From assembly GCA_003454135.1 (NCBI GenBank), contig DMKW01000109.1, forward strand, positions 6,430-23,239: a stretch of DNA of 16,810 nucleotides. Direction: 5' to 3'. A program made the translations under genes and the position numbers. Below the pieces are notes generated by a model. That model saw nothing but the letters and a program-made list of their open reading frames with translations, ran no database searches and was not told the DNA's origin. Source of the DNA: Microbacteriaceae bacterium (GTDB lineage: Bacteria; Actinomycetota; Actinomycetes; Actinomycetales; Microbacteriaceae). This document shows positions 6,931-13,906 of the stretch, one piece after another; the first letter of the stretch is position 1, and each line of letters starts with the position of its first letter.

Positions 6931-7184
6931 ATGAAACCTGGCCGCAACCGCCGCTCCCTCCTCGCAGCACTCCGCATCGTCTCGCCGGAGGGTACCGAGC
7001 TCGCTGCCGAGTACGAAGCCGCGCAGGCCGCGGAGAACCGGCGCCCGGTCGTCAGGCGATAGTGCCGCTGGTCGAGGCGACAAGCAAGCTCTCTGGTGAC
7101 GAGGACTGGCTCGCCACCGAGGAGCTGCAGGCTCACGCATCATGGTTCAGAAACGAAGTTCGCGAAGTGCCAGGCCAGCCGTAG
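6931..7184 (+). pseudogene. Short gene apparently split by a frameshift, function unknown
   Basis: A first ORF (ATG 6931, or the adjacent ATG 6928, to TAG 7060-7062) encodes MKPGRNRRSLLAALRIVSPE and on to ENRRPVVRR, 43 residues. AGGGAG lies 6 bases before the ATG at 6931. A second ORF in another frame starts with a GTG overlapping that stop by one base (TAGTG, 7062) and runs 40 residues (LVEATSKLSGDEDWLATEEL, then HASWFRNEVRE) to TAG 7182-7184. Both halves look like real, charged helical protein, and the second frame stays open upstream (RQAIVPLVEA). One ancestral gene broken by an indel around 7041-7058 would explain this. Alternatives are two coupled mini-genes or programmed frameshifting. 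I do not recognise the family. Its end overlaps the convergent minus-strand gene by 38 bases. Confidence 0.4.
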
Positions 7185-7608
7185 AGCCGTTCTCCAGCCA
7201 GCGCCGAATCGCTGCAGCCTCCGCGCCCGGCGAGCTCCAAATCTCCTCAGTGAACGTCTCGACCGAAAAACCTTCGGCGTTTATCAACTGAACCGGCTGA
7301 CCCAGTGGCCCAAGGGGCCGAACCGGGAACACGGCATCATCTCGTTCAGCCAGAAACTCCACATATGCTCGGCCCGGTGTGCCCATTGTCTGGGCTGTTC
7401 GCCGGACGTCATCGGTTCGACCGAATCGCAACCAAGATAGGTCGACGCAACTCCCGAGCTCACCTAGGAGCATCTCGAGGTGACCCCAGGAGACCAGCGG
7501 ATTCTCGACGTCCAGTCCGCAAATCTCCCAGCAAAACGGAAAATCGGCCGGCTCGCCTTGCGTTACTGGGAGAGCCCGCGGCTCGGCCAGGTCGAGCACG
7601 AGCATCAC
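7147..7608 (-). CDS. Hypothetical protein coupled to the serine recombinase gene
   Basis: A 152-153 residue protein that I do not recognise. It is rich in tryptophan and acidic residues, with no transmembrane helix or signal peptide. Recognisable stretches are DFPFCWEICGLDVENPLVSW, WLRFGRTDDVRR, AYVEFLAERDDAVFPV and EAAAIRRWLENG. The start is GTG at 7608, overlapping the recombinase stop by 4 bases (GTGA), or the next codon, ATG at 7605 (TGATG); both imply translational coupling downstream of the recombinase. Compact size and composition resemble small immunity- or accessory-type proteins of mobile regions, but that is only an impression. Its 3' end overlaps the short split gene on the other strand. 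Confidence 0.7.
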   Translation of the reverse strand: MMLVLDLAEPRALPVTQGEPADFPFCWEICGLDVENPLVSWGHLEMLLGELGSCVDLSWLRFGRTDDVRRTAQTMGTPGRAYVEFLAERDDAVFPVRPLGPLGQPVQLINAEGFSVETFTEEIWSSPGAEAAAIRRWLENGSTAGLALRELRF

Positions 7609-8225
7609 AGCTCAACCTCCATACTCGCGACCGACGGCGTGAGCTTCCGCACGACGACCGTCGTGGTTTCCCGTGAAGCAAACAGGCGCCGCAGCGTGCG
7701 GTCCGAGCATCCGAGTACGGAGGCAATCTCCGCGGTCATCAAACCCTCACCTCTCATCCTGACCGCCTGCGCTTTCGCAGCCAGAGTGAGCGAGGGTGGC
7801 CTGCCGCCCACACGGCCGCGTAGTTTCGCAGCCGCCAGACCTTCGCGCACCCGCTGGCGGAGGACTTCAACTTCCATTTCGGTTATCGCGCCCACCAAAG
7901 TGAACAAGAGCTTTCCCGCCGGTGTCGAGGTATCGACCCCGAGCTGCAGGATTCTGAGGTGCACACCACGCTCCCGCAGTTCGTCACTCCAGGCGAGCAG
8001 CTGGCCCACATCGCGCCCGAGCCGGTCGAGGCCCAGCACGCAAACAGTGTCACCCTCACGCGCGTAGGCGAGATGGGCGTCGAGCTCGGGGCGGGAGGAC
8101 TTGGTGCCCGAGGCCTGGTCGGTCCAGATTCGCTCGCAGCCGGCTTCCGTCAAAGCGTCCAGCTGGCGGTCGGTGATCTGGCGCCCGTCGGAGGTGGAAA
8201 TGCGGGCGTATCCCAAAAGTGTCAT
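7605..8225 (-). CDS. Serine recombinase (resolvase/invertase family)
   Basis: A 206-residue small serine recombinase. The N-terminal catalytic domain (1-135) starts MTLLGYARISTSDGRQ with R8 and nucleophile S10, then DQASGTKSSRPELD (36-49, R45), and LGLDRLGRD (64-72, R68 and R71), the active-site arginine set of the gamma-delta resolvase/Hin family. The long E-helix TEMEVEVLRQRVREGLAAAK (115-134) is intact. GRVGGRPP links to a C-terminal helix-turn-helix, LMTAEIASVLGCSDRTLRRL (162-181). The tail after the HTH (about 22 residues) is a little longer than usual. The start at 8225 is chosen because the domain begins there; an in-frame extension upstream is not domain-like. Such enzymes resolve transposon or plasmid cointegrates or invert DNA; no certain res or inversion sites are visible. 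It looks functional. Confidence 0.92.
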   Translation of the reverse strand: MTLLGYARISTSDGRQITDRQLDALTEAGCERIWTDQASGTKSSRPELDAHLAYAREGDTVCVLGLDRLGRDVGQLLAWSDELRERGVHLRILQLGVDTSTPAGKLLFTLVGAITEMEVEVLRQRVREGLAAAKLRGRVGGRPPSLTLAAKAQAVRMRGEGLMTAEIASVLGCSDRTLRRLFASRETTTVVVRKLTPSVASMEVEL

Positions 8226-8371
8226 GCCAGGCCTATGCGCGGTGCGGACAAAAACCCGGGTTGAGGGTCGAGCGGTTTCGCCGGGTTTGTGGCCGAGTGC
8301 CGGACCCGGAACGGCGGGCGGCACCTCCGCGGTCTGGCGACCCGGCCAGAGATAGTTGTTAGAGTCCGGGC
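8226..8371. other. Non-coding stretch upstream of the recombinase; small inverted repeats
   Basis: No convincing gene is present. AAACCCGG (8252-8259) pairs with CCGGGTTT (8281-8288), and TCTGGC (8333-8338) pairs with GCCAGA (8345-8350) around 6 bases. Recombination subsites of small serine recombinases usually lie upstream of their gene, so this is the place to look for a res-like site, but the repeats are too short to call one. Confidence 0.25.
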
Positions 8372-8686
8372 TCAGAACTCGTCGAGGTCGTCATCCTCAG
8401 AAGGGTCGAGCGCCGCACCGTAAATGCGCGCCGCATCCTCCAAACCGCCCAGAGCATAAATCGAGTCGTCGTCCATCCAGTCGTCGTCATCGTCCTCGAC
8501 AGCCGCCGGTGCACGCATCGCCGACGCCGGCACGTGGCGTCTCGGAAGCACCGAGGCGGACGCTCCCGTGCCAACCGGGCCCGAAACTGCGCGAGTCGGT
8601 TTGTGCTCGACAGCGAATCGCGAGTACACCGCACCGCGAGTGAGGCCGCACGGTCGCAACTGGGGTGACAGCGAGCCATCGAGCAC
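8372..8686 (-). CDS. Doubtful ORF with strongly acidic C-terminus, possible gene remnant
   Basis: An open frame of 104 codons starting at GTG 8686 with no visible ribosome site. The last 42 residues look like genuine protein: EDDDDDWMDDDSIYALGGLE followed by DAARIYGAALDPSEDDDLDEF. The first 60 residues are low-information and basic and may not be coding. An internal ATG at 8518 would give 48 residues but also lacks a ribosome site. I read it as a 3' remnant of a longer minus-strand gene cut when the sugar locus became joined here, or a small real acidic protein. No family is recognised. Confidence 0.3.
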   Translation of the reverse strand: MLDGSLSPQLRPCGLTRGAVYSRFAVEHKPTRAVSGPVGTGASASVLPRRHVPASAMRAPAAVEDDDDDWMDDDSIYALGGLEDAARIYGAALDPSEDDDLDEF

Positions 8687-8692
8687 ATTTTA

Positions 8693-8706
8693 CTGTATCG
8701 TTACAG
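8693..8706. promoter_or_regulatory. Operator-like palindrome for the local LacI-family regulator, overlapping a -10
   Basis: CTGTATCGTTACAG is symmetrical at 12 of 14 positions and ends 2 bases before the ATG of the first GH43 gene. The core TGTATCGTTAC recurs (as reverse complement) at 11402-11415 and again at the start of the lacI gene. TATCGT at 8696-8701 could itself be the -10, since it ends 6 bases before the ATG, the same spacing as two other presumed leaderless genes here. A bound repressor would then block RNA polymerase directly. Confidence 0.6.
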
Positions 8707-8707
8707 C

Positions 8708-9640
8708 ATGCGCGACGATGCCTATCTTTTTTCCTACTTCACCGGCGAAGACAGCCCTGACGGCGAGCAGGTGTATTTCGCCGTCAGCGATGGCCCGTCC
8801 CTGCGGTCGTGGACTGAGGTGGCAGGTGGCCATCCACTCATCCGGTCAACGATCGGTGAACTGGGCGCCCGTGATCCGTTCGTCGTGCGTGACAGCGCAC
8901 GCGATCGATTCGTCGTGATAGCCACCGATCTGCGCATCTGGCCGGATCAAGACTGGAAACGCTCGATCGAGCACGGCAGCCGTTCGATCGTGGTCTGGGA
9001 GTCGCCGGATCTCGTGAACTGGACCGAGCCCTGGCTCGTCACCCTCGCCCCCGAGAACGCGGGAAACACCTGGGCACCGAAGGCCTTCTGGTCGGAGGAG
9101 AGTCAGCGCTGGACGGTGATCTGGGCGTCCGCGCTCTACCCGGATGGACAGCGTGGCGCGTTCGAATACCAGCGACTCCTCATGGCGACGACCACCGATT
9201 TCCGAACCTTCAGCCCGGCCGAGATCTACCTCGACGGTGGACATGACATCATCGACGCGACCTTCATCTCCGAGGGAGATGCGACCTATCGATTTTCTGC
9301 GAACTCCCACATGGTCGGCGACTCCGGACCGAGCAAGCACGTGTTCATGGAGAAGGGCGCCTCGATGTTCGATCCGGACTTCGCCCCGCTCACCGTCGAC
9401 ATCGGCCGAGACTCCCTCGAGTTCGGCGAGGGGCCGGCCGTCGGCGCGCTGCTCGATCGCCCGGGGTGGTTCCTGCTTATCGACGAGTCCAATCGGCGTG
9501 GCTACCGCTTGTTCGAATCGTCCGACCTGGCTTCGGGTCAGTGGCTGGCGATCGATGATGCGCGGCTTCCGCCGCGCGCTCGCCACGGCTCGGTGATCGC
9601 CATTTCGGCGGTGGAACGAGAACGGCTTCTGGCCCTCTAG
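8708..9640 (+). CDS. Glycoside hydrolase, GH43-like five-bladed propeller (arabinofuranosidase/xylosidase type)
   Basis: A 310-residue protein with GH43-clan features: LFSYFTGEDSPDGEQVYFAV (7-26), GARDPFVVRD with the likely base D56, NTWAPKAFW (120-128), a likely pKa-setting aspartate D183 in IIDATFI, and a likely general acid E241 in FGEGPAVG. Repeated FVV/YRF blade strands and WESPDLVNWTEP (97-108) fit the propeller. GH43-type enzymes remove arabinose or xylose from plant hemicellulose and pectin side chains; the exact linkage cannot be told. There is no signal peptide, so it acts in the cytoplasm. There is no Shine-Dalgarno; an operator-like palindrome abuts the ATG, suggesting a leaderless, LacI-controlled transcript. 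It faces the fucosidase gene tail to tail. Confidence 0.82.
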   Translation: MRDDAYLFSYFTGEDSPDGEQVYFAVSDGPSLRSWTEVAGGHPLIRSTIGELGARDPFVVRDSARDRFVVIATDLRIWPDQDWKRSIEHGSRSIVVWESPDLVNWTEPWLVTLAPENAGNTWAPKAFWSEESQRWTVIWASALYPDGQRGAFEYQRLLMATTTDFRTFSPAEIYLDGGHDIIDATFISEGDATYRFSANSHMVGDSGPSKHVFMEKGASMFDPDFAPLTVDIGRDSLEFGEGPAVGALLDRPGWFLLIDESNRRGYRLFESSDLASGQWLAIDDARLPPRARHGSVIAISAVERERLLAL

Positions 9641-9671
9641 CCGCTCTGCCGGCCAGAGTGATCACCGGCTA
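9638..9671. terminator. Weak two-part hairpin in the convergent gap
   Basis: TAGCCG (9638-9643) pairs with CGGCTA (9666-9671), and inside it CTCTG (9644-9648) pairs with CAGAG (9654-9658). The outer stem begins in the stop codon of the GH43 gene. A 7-base bulge and lack of a U-run make it a poor terminator, but it is the only candidate I see in the 110 bases between the two convergent genes. Confidence 0.3.
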
Positions 9672-9750
9672 ATCGGGGTTCCAGGGTCGGCCGCCAAAAC
9701 GCGCACCCGATCTCACGGGATCCGCTCTCGGCATCCGTCGATTGACGCGA

Positions 9751-11280
9751 TCAGACCTGGTGGAGGAAATCGGTTCGCTGGGGTTCCGCATTCGGGAGAA
9801 AGCTGATTCGGAGCGAATAGCCGTGCTCGTTCGGTCGCCGGGACGGGAGCGTGACGTGAAGGCCCGCAAGGTCGCGATGCCACTCGAGCGGGTCTGCTAG
9901 CCCGAGCATCCGCACGTCGGCGATCTGTCGCGGCTCAATCTGGTGCCGAAGAGCAAGGCTCGTGAGCGTGACGGTCTTGGTGTCTGGCCACGCGGGCGTC
10001 GAGGCGTAGAGATAGGACCCGGTGAAGTCGACTCGCACCGTGAACCGGAAATCGTCGGCGGTGAGGGCTGTCGGATCACCATCGATGAAGGATCCCGCCC
10101 GCACCTGGGTGGGACCTTCGCCCGGCACAGAGTACGGAACCGTCGCGTAGACCGCCTCGCCGTTGACCGCGAGCCAGTCGCCGATCGATTCGAGAATCGT
10201 GATCTCGTCGGCGGCGATGGTGCCATCGGGTTTTGGGCCGACGTTCAAGAGCAGATTGCCGTTTTTTGAAATCACATCGAGGAGCTCGCCGATGAGTTCC
10301 GTGACGGACTTGTACTGTTGCCCCTCGGTCCAGCACCAGGAACTTCGCGACACGGCGGTGTCGTTCTGCCAGACGAACGGCTGAACTGCCCCCATTGCTC
10401 CCCGTTCGATGTCGTAGACGGCGCTGCCATCGGCGAAGGCGCCCCACTTGTAGTTGATGACGACGCCGACACCCCACTCGGAAGCGCAGTTGTAGTAGTA
10501 GGCGGCCAGCCGGCGAAGATACGGCTCGAACGCGGGCGTCTCGATCCACCAGTCGAACCAGAGCACAGAAGGGCGATAGCGATCGATGAACTCGACCGTG
10601 CGAAGGAGCCAGTCGTTGAGGAAGTCGGTTGACGGCGACGTCTCTTCGCGCTGTGCCGGACCATAGAAGTCGTTGAACTCGGTGTCGCGCACATCCGAAT
10701 CGAAGGCCATTCCGCCGTTCATGAAGAACCAGTGCTCGGCCCGGTGCGAGGACCCGCCGACGAGTATTGACTCCCGACGGAGCGCATCGGCCAGGTCGCC
10801 GAAGACGTCGCGCCTCGGCCCGACCTCCGTCACGTCCCAGCGAGTGCGTTCGCTCGCATACATTGCGAATCCGTCGTGATGTTCGGCCACGGGCACGACG
10901 TATTGCGCGCCGGCACGTCGGAACAAGGCCGCCCACGCGTCTGGGTCGAAATCCCGCATGTGAAAGTCGGGAATGAAGTCCTTGTAGCCGAACTCTGACT
11001 GGGCGCCGAAGCGATCCCGGTGGTGATCAAACTGCGCAGTTCCCTGGCGGTACATGTTGCGCGAATACCACTCGTCGGAGAAGGCGGGAACGGAGTAGAT
11101 ACCCCAGTGCAGGAAGATGCCGAACTTCGATTCGCCGAACCACCGCGGGGGCCGATAGCCGCGGAGGGACTCCCAGTCGGCGGCAAACGGGCCGCGATCG
11201 ATCACCCCATCGATCTCCGCGAGCTTCGCGAGGTCACCTGTGGGGATGACGCGTTCGGGGATCCAAGAACGATCAATCAT
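9751..11280 (-). CDS. Alpha-L-fucosidase (glycoside hydrolase family 29)
   Basis: A 509-residue GH29 enzyme. Family motifs are WFGESKFGIFLHWGIYSVPA (47-66), DEWYSRNMY (69-77), VAEHHDGFAMY (131-141), the nucleophile strand VLWFDWW with D243, and NGNLLLNVGPKPDG in the C-terminal half of the catalytic domain. A C-terminal beta domain follows from about 430. It hydrolyses terminal alpha-L-fucose from glycans with retention of configuration. Many GH29 enzymes are secreted; this one has no signal peptide and should work on imported oligosaccharides. The ATG at 11280 is preferred because AAAGGAG lies 9 bases upstream; ATG at 11316 or an even earlier start would add non-domain residues. It is divergent from the GH43/transporter operon and shares a 314-base control region holding an operator copy. 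Confidence 0.92.
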   Translation of the reverse strand: MIDRSWIPERVIPTGDLAKLAEIDGVIDRGPFAADWESLRGYRPPRWFGESKFGIFLHWGIYSVPAFSDEWYSRNMYRQGTAQFDHHRDRFGAQSEFGYKDFIPDFHMRDFDPDAWAALFRRAGAQYVVPVAEHHDGFAMYASERTRWDVTEVGPRRDVFGDLADALRRESILVGGSSHRAEHWFFMNGGMAFDSDVRDTEFNDFYGPAQREETSPSTDFLNDWLLRTVEFIDRYRPSVLWFDWWIETPAFEPYLRRLAAYYYNCASEWGVGVVINYKWGAFADGSAVYDIERGAMGAVQPFVWQNDTAVSRSSWCWTEGQQYKSVTELIGELLDVISKNGNLLLNVGPKPDGTIAADEITILESIGDWLAVNGEAVYATVPYSVPGEGPTQVRAGSFIDGDPTALTADDFRFTVRVDFTGSYLYASTPAWPDTKTVTLTSLALRHQIEPRQIADVRMLGLADPLEWHRDLAGLHVTLPSRRPNEHGYSLRISFLPNAEPQRTDFLHQV

Positions 11281-11594
11281 TGTCGGGGGCTCCTTTGGCT
11301 CCGATGGGTTTGTCATTGCGCGGCCGGCAATCCATCTGGTGTCGAGATTATCGGCGAATTTCGCACCGCTCTTGCGATTTCTCACGCGGTGTCATATCTT
11401 CATGTAACGATACAGCAAATCACCTCGCCAACGAAGATGTTCGGAGATTCGACAATGCCCCTGGCTTCAGCCGCCCCAGTAGGCCCGAGGGTCTCTGCGC
11501 CGACTTCGTGTGGTCTTGCCCGGTCGCGAGTGCGAGGAAACGTCGCTCCAGATTCGGGGGTTCACTTCCCGGGCCTCGAATTCGAGGGTGCGGC
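11281..11594. promoter_or_regulatory. Divergent control region between fucosidase and GH43/ABC operon
   Basis: These 314 bases contain no convincing gene. For the plus strand, TTGCGA (11372-11377) and TATCTT (11395-11400) with 17-base spacing form a plausible promoter, starting near 11407, within the operator, and leaving a leader of nearly 190 bases. For the minus strand, TATCGT inside the operator could serve as a -10, leaving about 120 bases before the fucosidase ATG. The ribosome site GAGGG (11584-11588) serves the GH43 gene. No further operator copy was found. Confidence 0.45.
11402..11415. promoter_or_regulatory. Second copy of the LacI-type operator
   Basis: ATGTAACGATACAG reads CTGTATCGTTACAT on the minus strand, matching 13 of 14 bases of the site before the first GH43 gene. 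It lies between divergent genes and next to a plausible plus-strand -10, so one bound regulator could control fucosidase and the GH43/transporter operon together. Confidence 0.6.
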
Positions 11595-12494
11595 ATGACT
11601 GCAATTCGCCGACCGTCGGCAGCCTTCGATGGCAGGTACGCGGATCCCAACCTCGTGATGATCGACGGCACGTACTATCTGTACCCGACTACGGATGGCC
11701 AGCCCGAGTGGGGCGCGCGCTCGTTCCGAGCGTTCTCCTCCCGGGATCTCGACGAGTGGACTGACCACGGCGAGATTCTGCGTCTGGGTGTCGATGTCGC
11801 GTGGGCATCGTCCTACGCATGGGCTCCCGCCGTCGTTCGCAAAGGCGACACCTACTATCTCTATTTCACCGCAGAGAGCAACATCGGCGTCGCGAGTGGG
11901 CCTTCCCCGACCGGTCCCTTCACAGACCTGGGGCGGCCGCTTGTCGCCGACGGCGACTTTTCCGGCCGAGCCATCGACCCCTCAGCCTTTCTCGACGTGG
12001 ATGGCACGTGGTACCTCTACTGGGGCAATGGCGTCGCTCATGCCGTTCCGCTGGGCGGTGACATGATGTCGTTCGATGCATCTCGTGTCGAGTCGTGGCA
12101 TTTCGCGTCATTTCGCGAGGCCCCGTGGGTGCATCGGGATGAAGATCGCTACTACCTCTCCTGGTCGGAGAACGACACCCGCGAGGCCACCTACCGCGTG
12201 CGCTATGCCACCGGCCCCGGGCCCCTCGGGCCGTGGGCGGAGCAAGGAGTGCTACTCCAGCAGCGCCGGGAGTTGGGCATCCACGCCACCGGTCACCACT
12301 CGATCGCTCAGTTGTCGAATGGAAACTGGGTCATCGCCTACCATCGCTTCGCCATCCCCGGGGGCAATGGTTACAACCGCGAAATCGTCATCGACCCGCT
12401 CGTGCACGACGCGAGCGGTCTGATCGAACCGGTCATCCCCTCCATCGAGTCCCTGCGGCTCCTTCCCGCTTCACCCTCCGCACCAATCCAGTAG
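11595..12494 (+). CDS. Glycoside hydrolase family 43 (beta-xylosidase / alpha-L-arabinofuranosidase type)
   Basis: A 299-residue single-domain GH43 enzyme. The three catalytic carboxylates are visible: base D17 in GRYADPNLV, pKa modulator D128 in AIDPSAFLDVDG, and general acid E175 in FREAPWVH. Other family features are DGTYYLYPTTD (24-34), SYAWAPAVVRKGDTYYLYFT (73-92) and a C-terminal TGHHSIAQL with a histidine typical of the metal-linked centre of the propeller. There is no signal peptide and no accessory binding domain, so it is predicted cytoplasmic. ATG 11595 with GAGGG 6 bases upstream is chosen over longer in-frame starts, whose residues are not domain-like. It is the first gene of an operon with the sugar importer; the next gene starts 26 bases after its stop. 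Confidence 0.9.
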   Translation: MTAIRRPSAAFDGRYADPNLVMIDGTYYLYPTTDGQPEWGARSFRAFSSRDLDEWTDHGEILRLGVDVAWASSYAWAPAVVRKGDTYYLYFTAESNIGVASGPSPTGPFTDLGRPLVADGDFSGRAIDPSAFLDVDGTWYLYWGNGVAHAVPLGGDMMSFDASRVESWHFASFREAPWVHRDEDRYYLSWSENDTREATYRVRYATGPGPLGPWAEQGVLLQQRRELGIHATGHHSIAQLSNGNWVIAYHRFAIPGGNGYNREIVIDPLVHDASGLIEPVIPSIESLRLLPASPSAPIQ

Positions 12495-12520
12495 AGCAGC
12501 ACCCGATAGAAAGGTAAGCA

Positions 12521-13822
12521 ATGTCGCTTCTCACCCAGTTCAGAGTTCGATCTCGAGCCGGGCTCACGCTCGCAAGGCGGGGACGTGCTCATCGACGTTC
12601 CGCCGTTGCTCTCGCCGCTGCCGTCGGTCTTATGGCACTCGCAGGTTGCTCGAGTGCCGGAGGCACCGGCACGACCACGCTCAGTTTCACCTCCTGGGAC
12701 ACCGCGGCGGTCATGAAGCCACTCATCACGGCGTTCGAGAAGGAGAACCCGAAGATCAAGGTGGCACCGTCCTACGTGAGCCCGCCAACGTACATCGCGA
12801 CGCTGCAGACACGAATGCTCGCGGGAACGGCCTCGGACGTCGTGATCCTGAACCCGGAAGACCAGACCCAACTCGTAGCGAACAAGAAACTGCTCGACCT
12901 CACCAGCGCTCCGTTCGTCAGCAACCTCGCTTCGGTCAACAAGCAGACTTACAGCGTGGATGGCAAGCTCTACGGCGCATCGGTCGCGTCATGGGGCGGT
13001 GGGGTGCTCTACAACGAAGAGTTGCTGAAGAAGGTCGGATTCACCACCCCTCCCCAGTCGTGGAGCGAGTTCCTCGCCCTCAGCCAGAAGCTCAAGGCCG
13101 CGGGGATAACGCCGTTCTACGAGGCGGGCGACGGAATCAGCGTCTCGCTTCTCGCGCTGCTCGGGCTGCAGAACGAGGCATCCGGGGGAACCATGGACGC
13201 CGACATCTTCTCTGGCAAGACCACGTTCGAAAAGGAATGGACACCGGCCCTCGAGACCTGGGGCCAGCTGTTCTCCACTGGAGTGGAATCGCGTGATACC
13301 GCCGGCCTCACCGGCGACCAGGTAGTGGCGTCCTTCGTCAAGGGTGACGTCGCGATGATCGGCACCGGACCATGGACCGTGTCGACCGTGCGTGCCGGTG
13401 CGCCAAAGATGACGCTCGGCTTCTTCGCCGTTCCGGGCTCGACCAAGGGAGATACCTTCTGGGCCGGAGCGGCCTCACCCGCCTACGCGATCAACGCGAA
13501 AACCCAGAACAAGGATGCCGCCGAGAAGTTCATCAGCTTCCTCACGAGCAAGTCGGGCGCCGAGCTGTACAACAAAGGGACGGCCGCAATCACGACGACG
13601 ACTAATTTCACCCCTGTCGTCGACACCGCTATCAAGCCGATGGTCGAGCCGGTGCAGAAGGGCAAGATCTACTTTGCCTCCGTGAGCTGGCCCAAATACC
13701 AGAACGCGCTCTCGCCGTACGTGAACTCGCTGCTGCAACAGTTCATTCAGGGCAAGTACTCTGCGAGTGAGACCGCGGGCATGATCGACAAGAAGCTTGC
13801 CGAATTGAAGGCCGCGGGCTAG
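12521..13822 (+). CDS. ABC transporter sugar-binding lipoprotein
   Basis: A 433-residue family 1 extracellular solute-binding protein. Basic residues at 8-26 precede the hydrophobic SAVALAAAVGLMALAGC, with lipobox LAGC and lipidated C43. The mature protein begins SSAGGTGTTTLSFTSWD, followed by LITAFEKENPKIKV, the GTASDVVILNPEDQTQL hinge region, LYGASVASWGGGVLYNEELL and VKGDVAMIGTGPWTV, all usual in carbohydrate binders. It would be anchored outside the membrane, delivering an oligosaccharide to the permeases. GAAAGG 6 bases before the ATG is a good ribosome site. The specific ligand cannot be read from sequence; the neighbouring GH43 and GH29 genes suggest a plant-type oligosaccharide carrying pentose and/or fucose. 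Confidence 0.93.
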   Translation: MSLLTQFRVRSRAGLTLARRGRAHRRSAVALAAAVGLMALAGCSSAGGTGTTTLSFTSWDTAAVMKPLITAFEKENPKIKVAPSYVSPPTYIATLQTRMLAGTASDVVILNPEDQTQLVANKKLLDLTSAPFVSNLASVNKQTYSVDGKLYGASVASWGGGVLYNEELLKKVGFTTPPQSWSEFLALSQKLKAAGITPFYEAGDGISVSLLALLGLQNEASGGTMDADIFSGKTTFEKEWTPALETWGQLFSTGVESRDTAGLTGDQVVASFVKGDVAMIGTGPWTVSTVRAGAPKMTLGFFAVPGSTKGDTFWAGAASPAYAINAKTQNKDAAEKFISFLTSKSGAELYNKGTAAITTTTNFTPVVDTAIKPMVEPVQKGKIYFASVSWPKYQNALSPYVNSLLQQFIQGKYSASETAGMIDKKLAELKAAG

Positions 13823-13831
13823 CCGATAACG

Positions 13832-13864
13832 GGTGGTGCCGATCGCGCGTCGATCGGCACCACC
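13832..13864 (+). terminator. Intercistronic 14-bp perfect stem-loop after the binding-protein gene
   Basis: GGTGGTGCCGATCG (13832-13845) and CGATCGGCACCACC (13851-13864) are exact reverse complements around a 5-base CGCGT loop. It lies 9 bases after the stop of the binding-protein gene and 42 bases before the first permease. There is no U-run, so it is more likely an RNA-stabilising or partly terminating structure, which in such operons gives more binding protein than permease. Confidence 0.7.
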
Positions 13865-13906
13865 TCCCGCTCCCCTACCCAGAATGCCCTGTCAAGAAAG
13901 CCGGCC

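Noticed and set aside
7147..8690. Complete transposon around the serine recombinase
   Set aside because: No transposase, terminal inverted repeats or target-site duplication could be seen; only the recombinase and its partner are supported.
11280..11594. 105-residue N-terminal extension of the second GH43 gene
   Set aside because: It would overlap the fucosidase start, lacks domain character, and GAGGG precedes the ATG at 11595.
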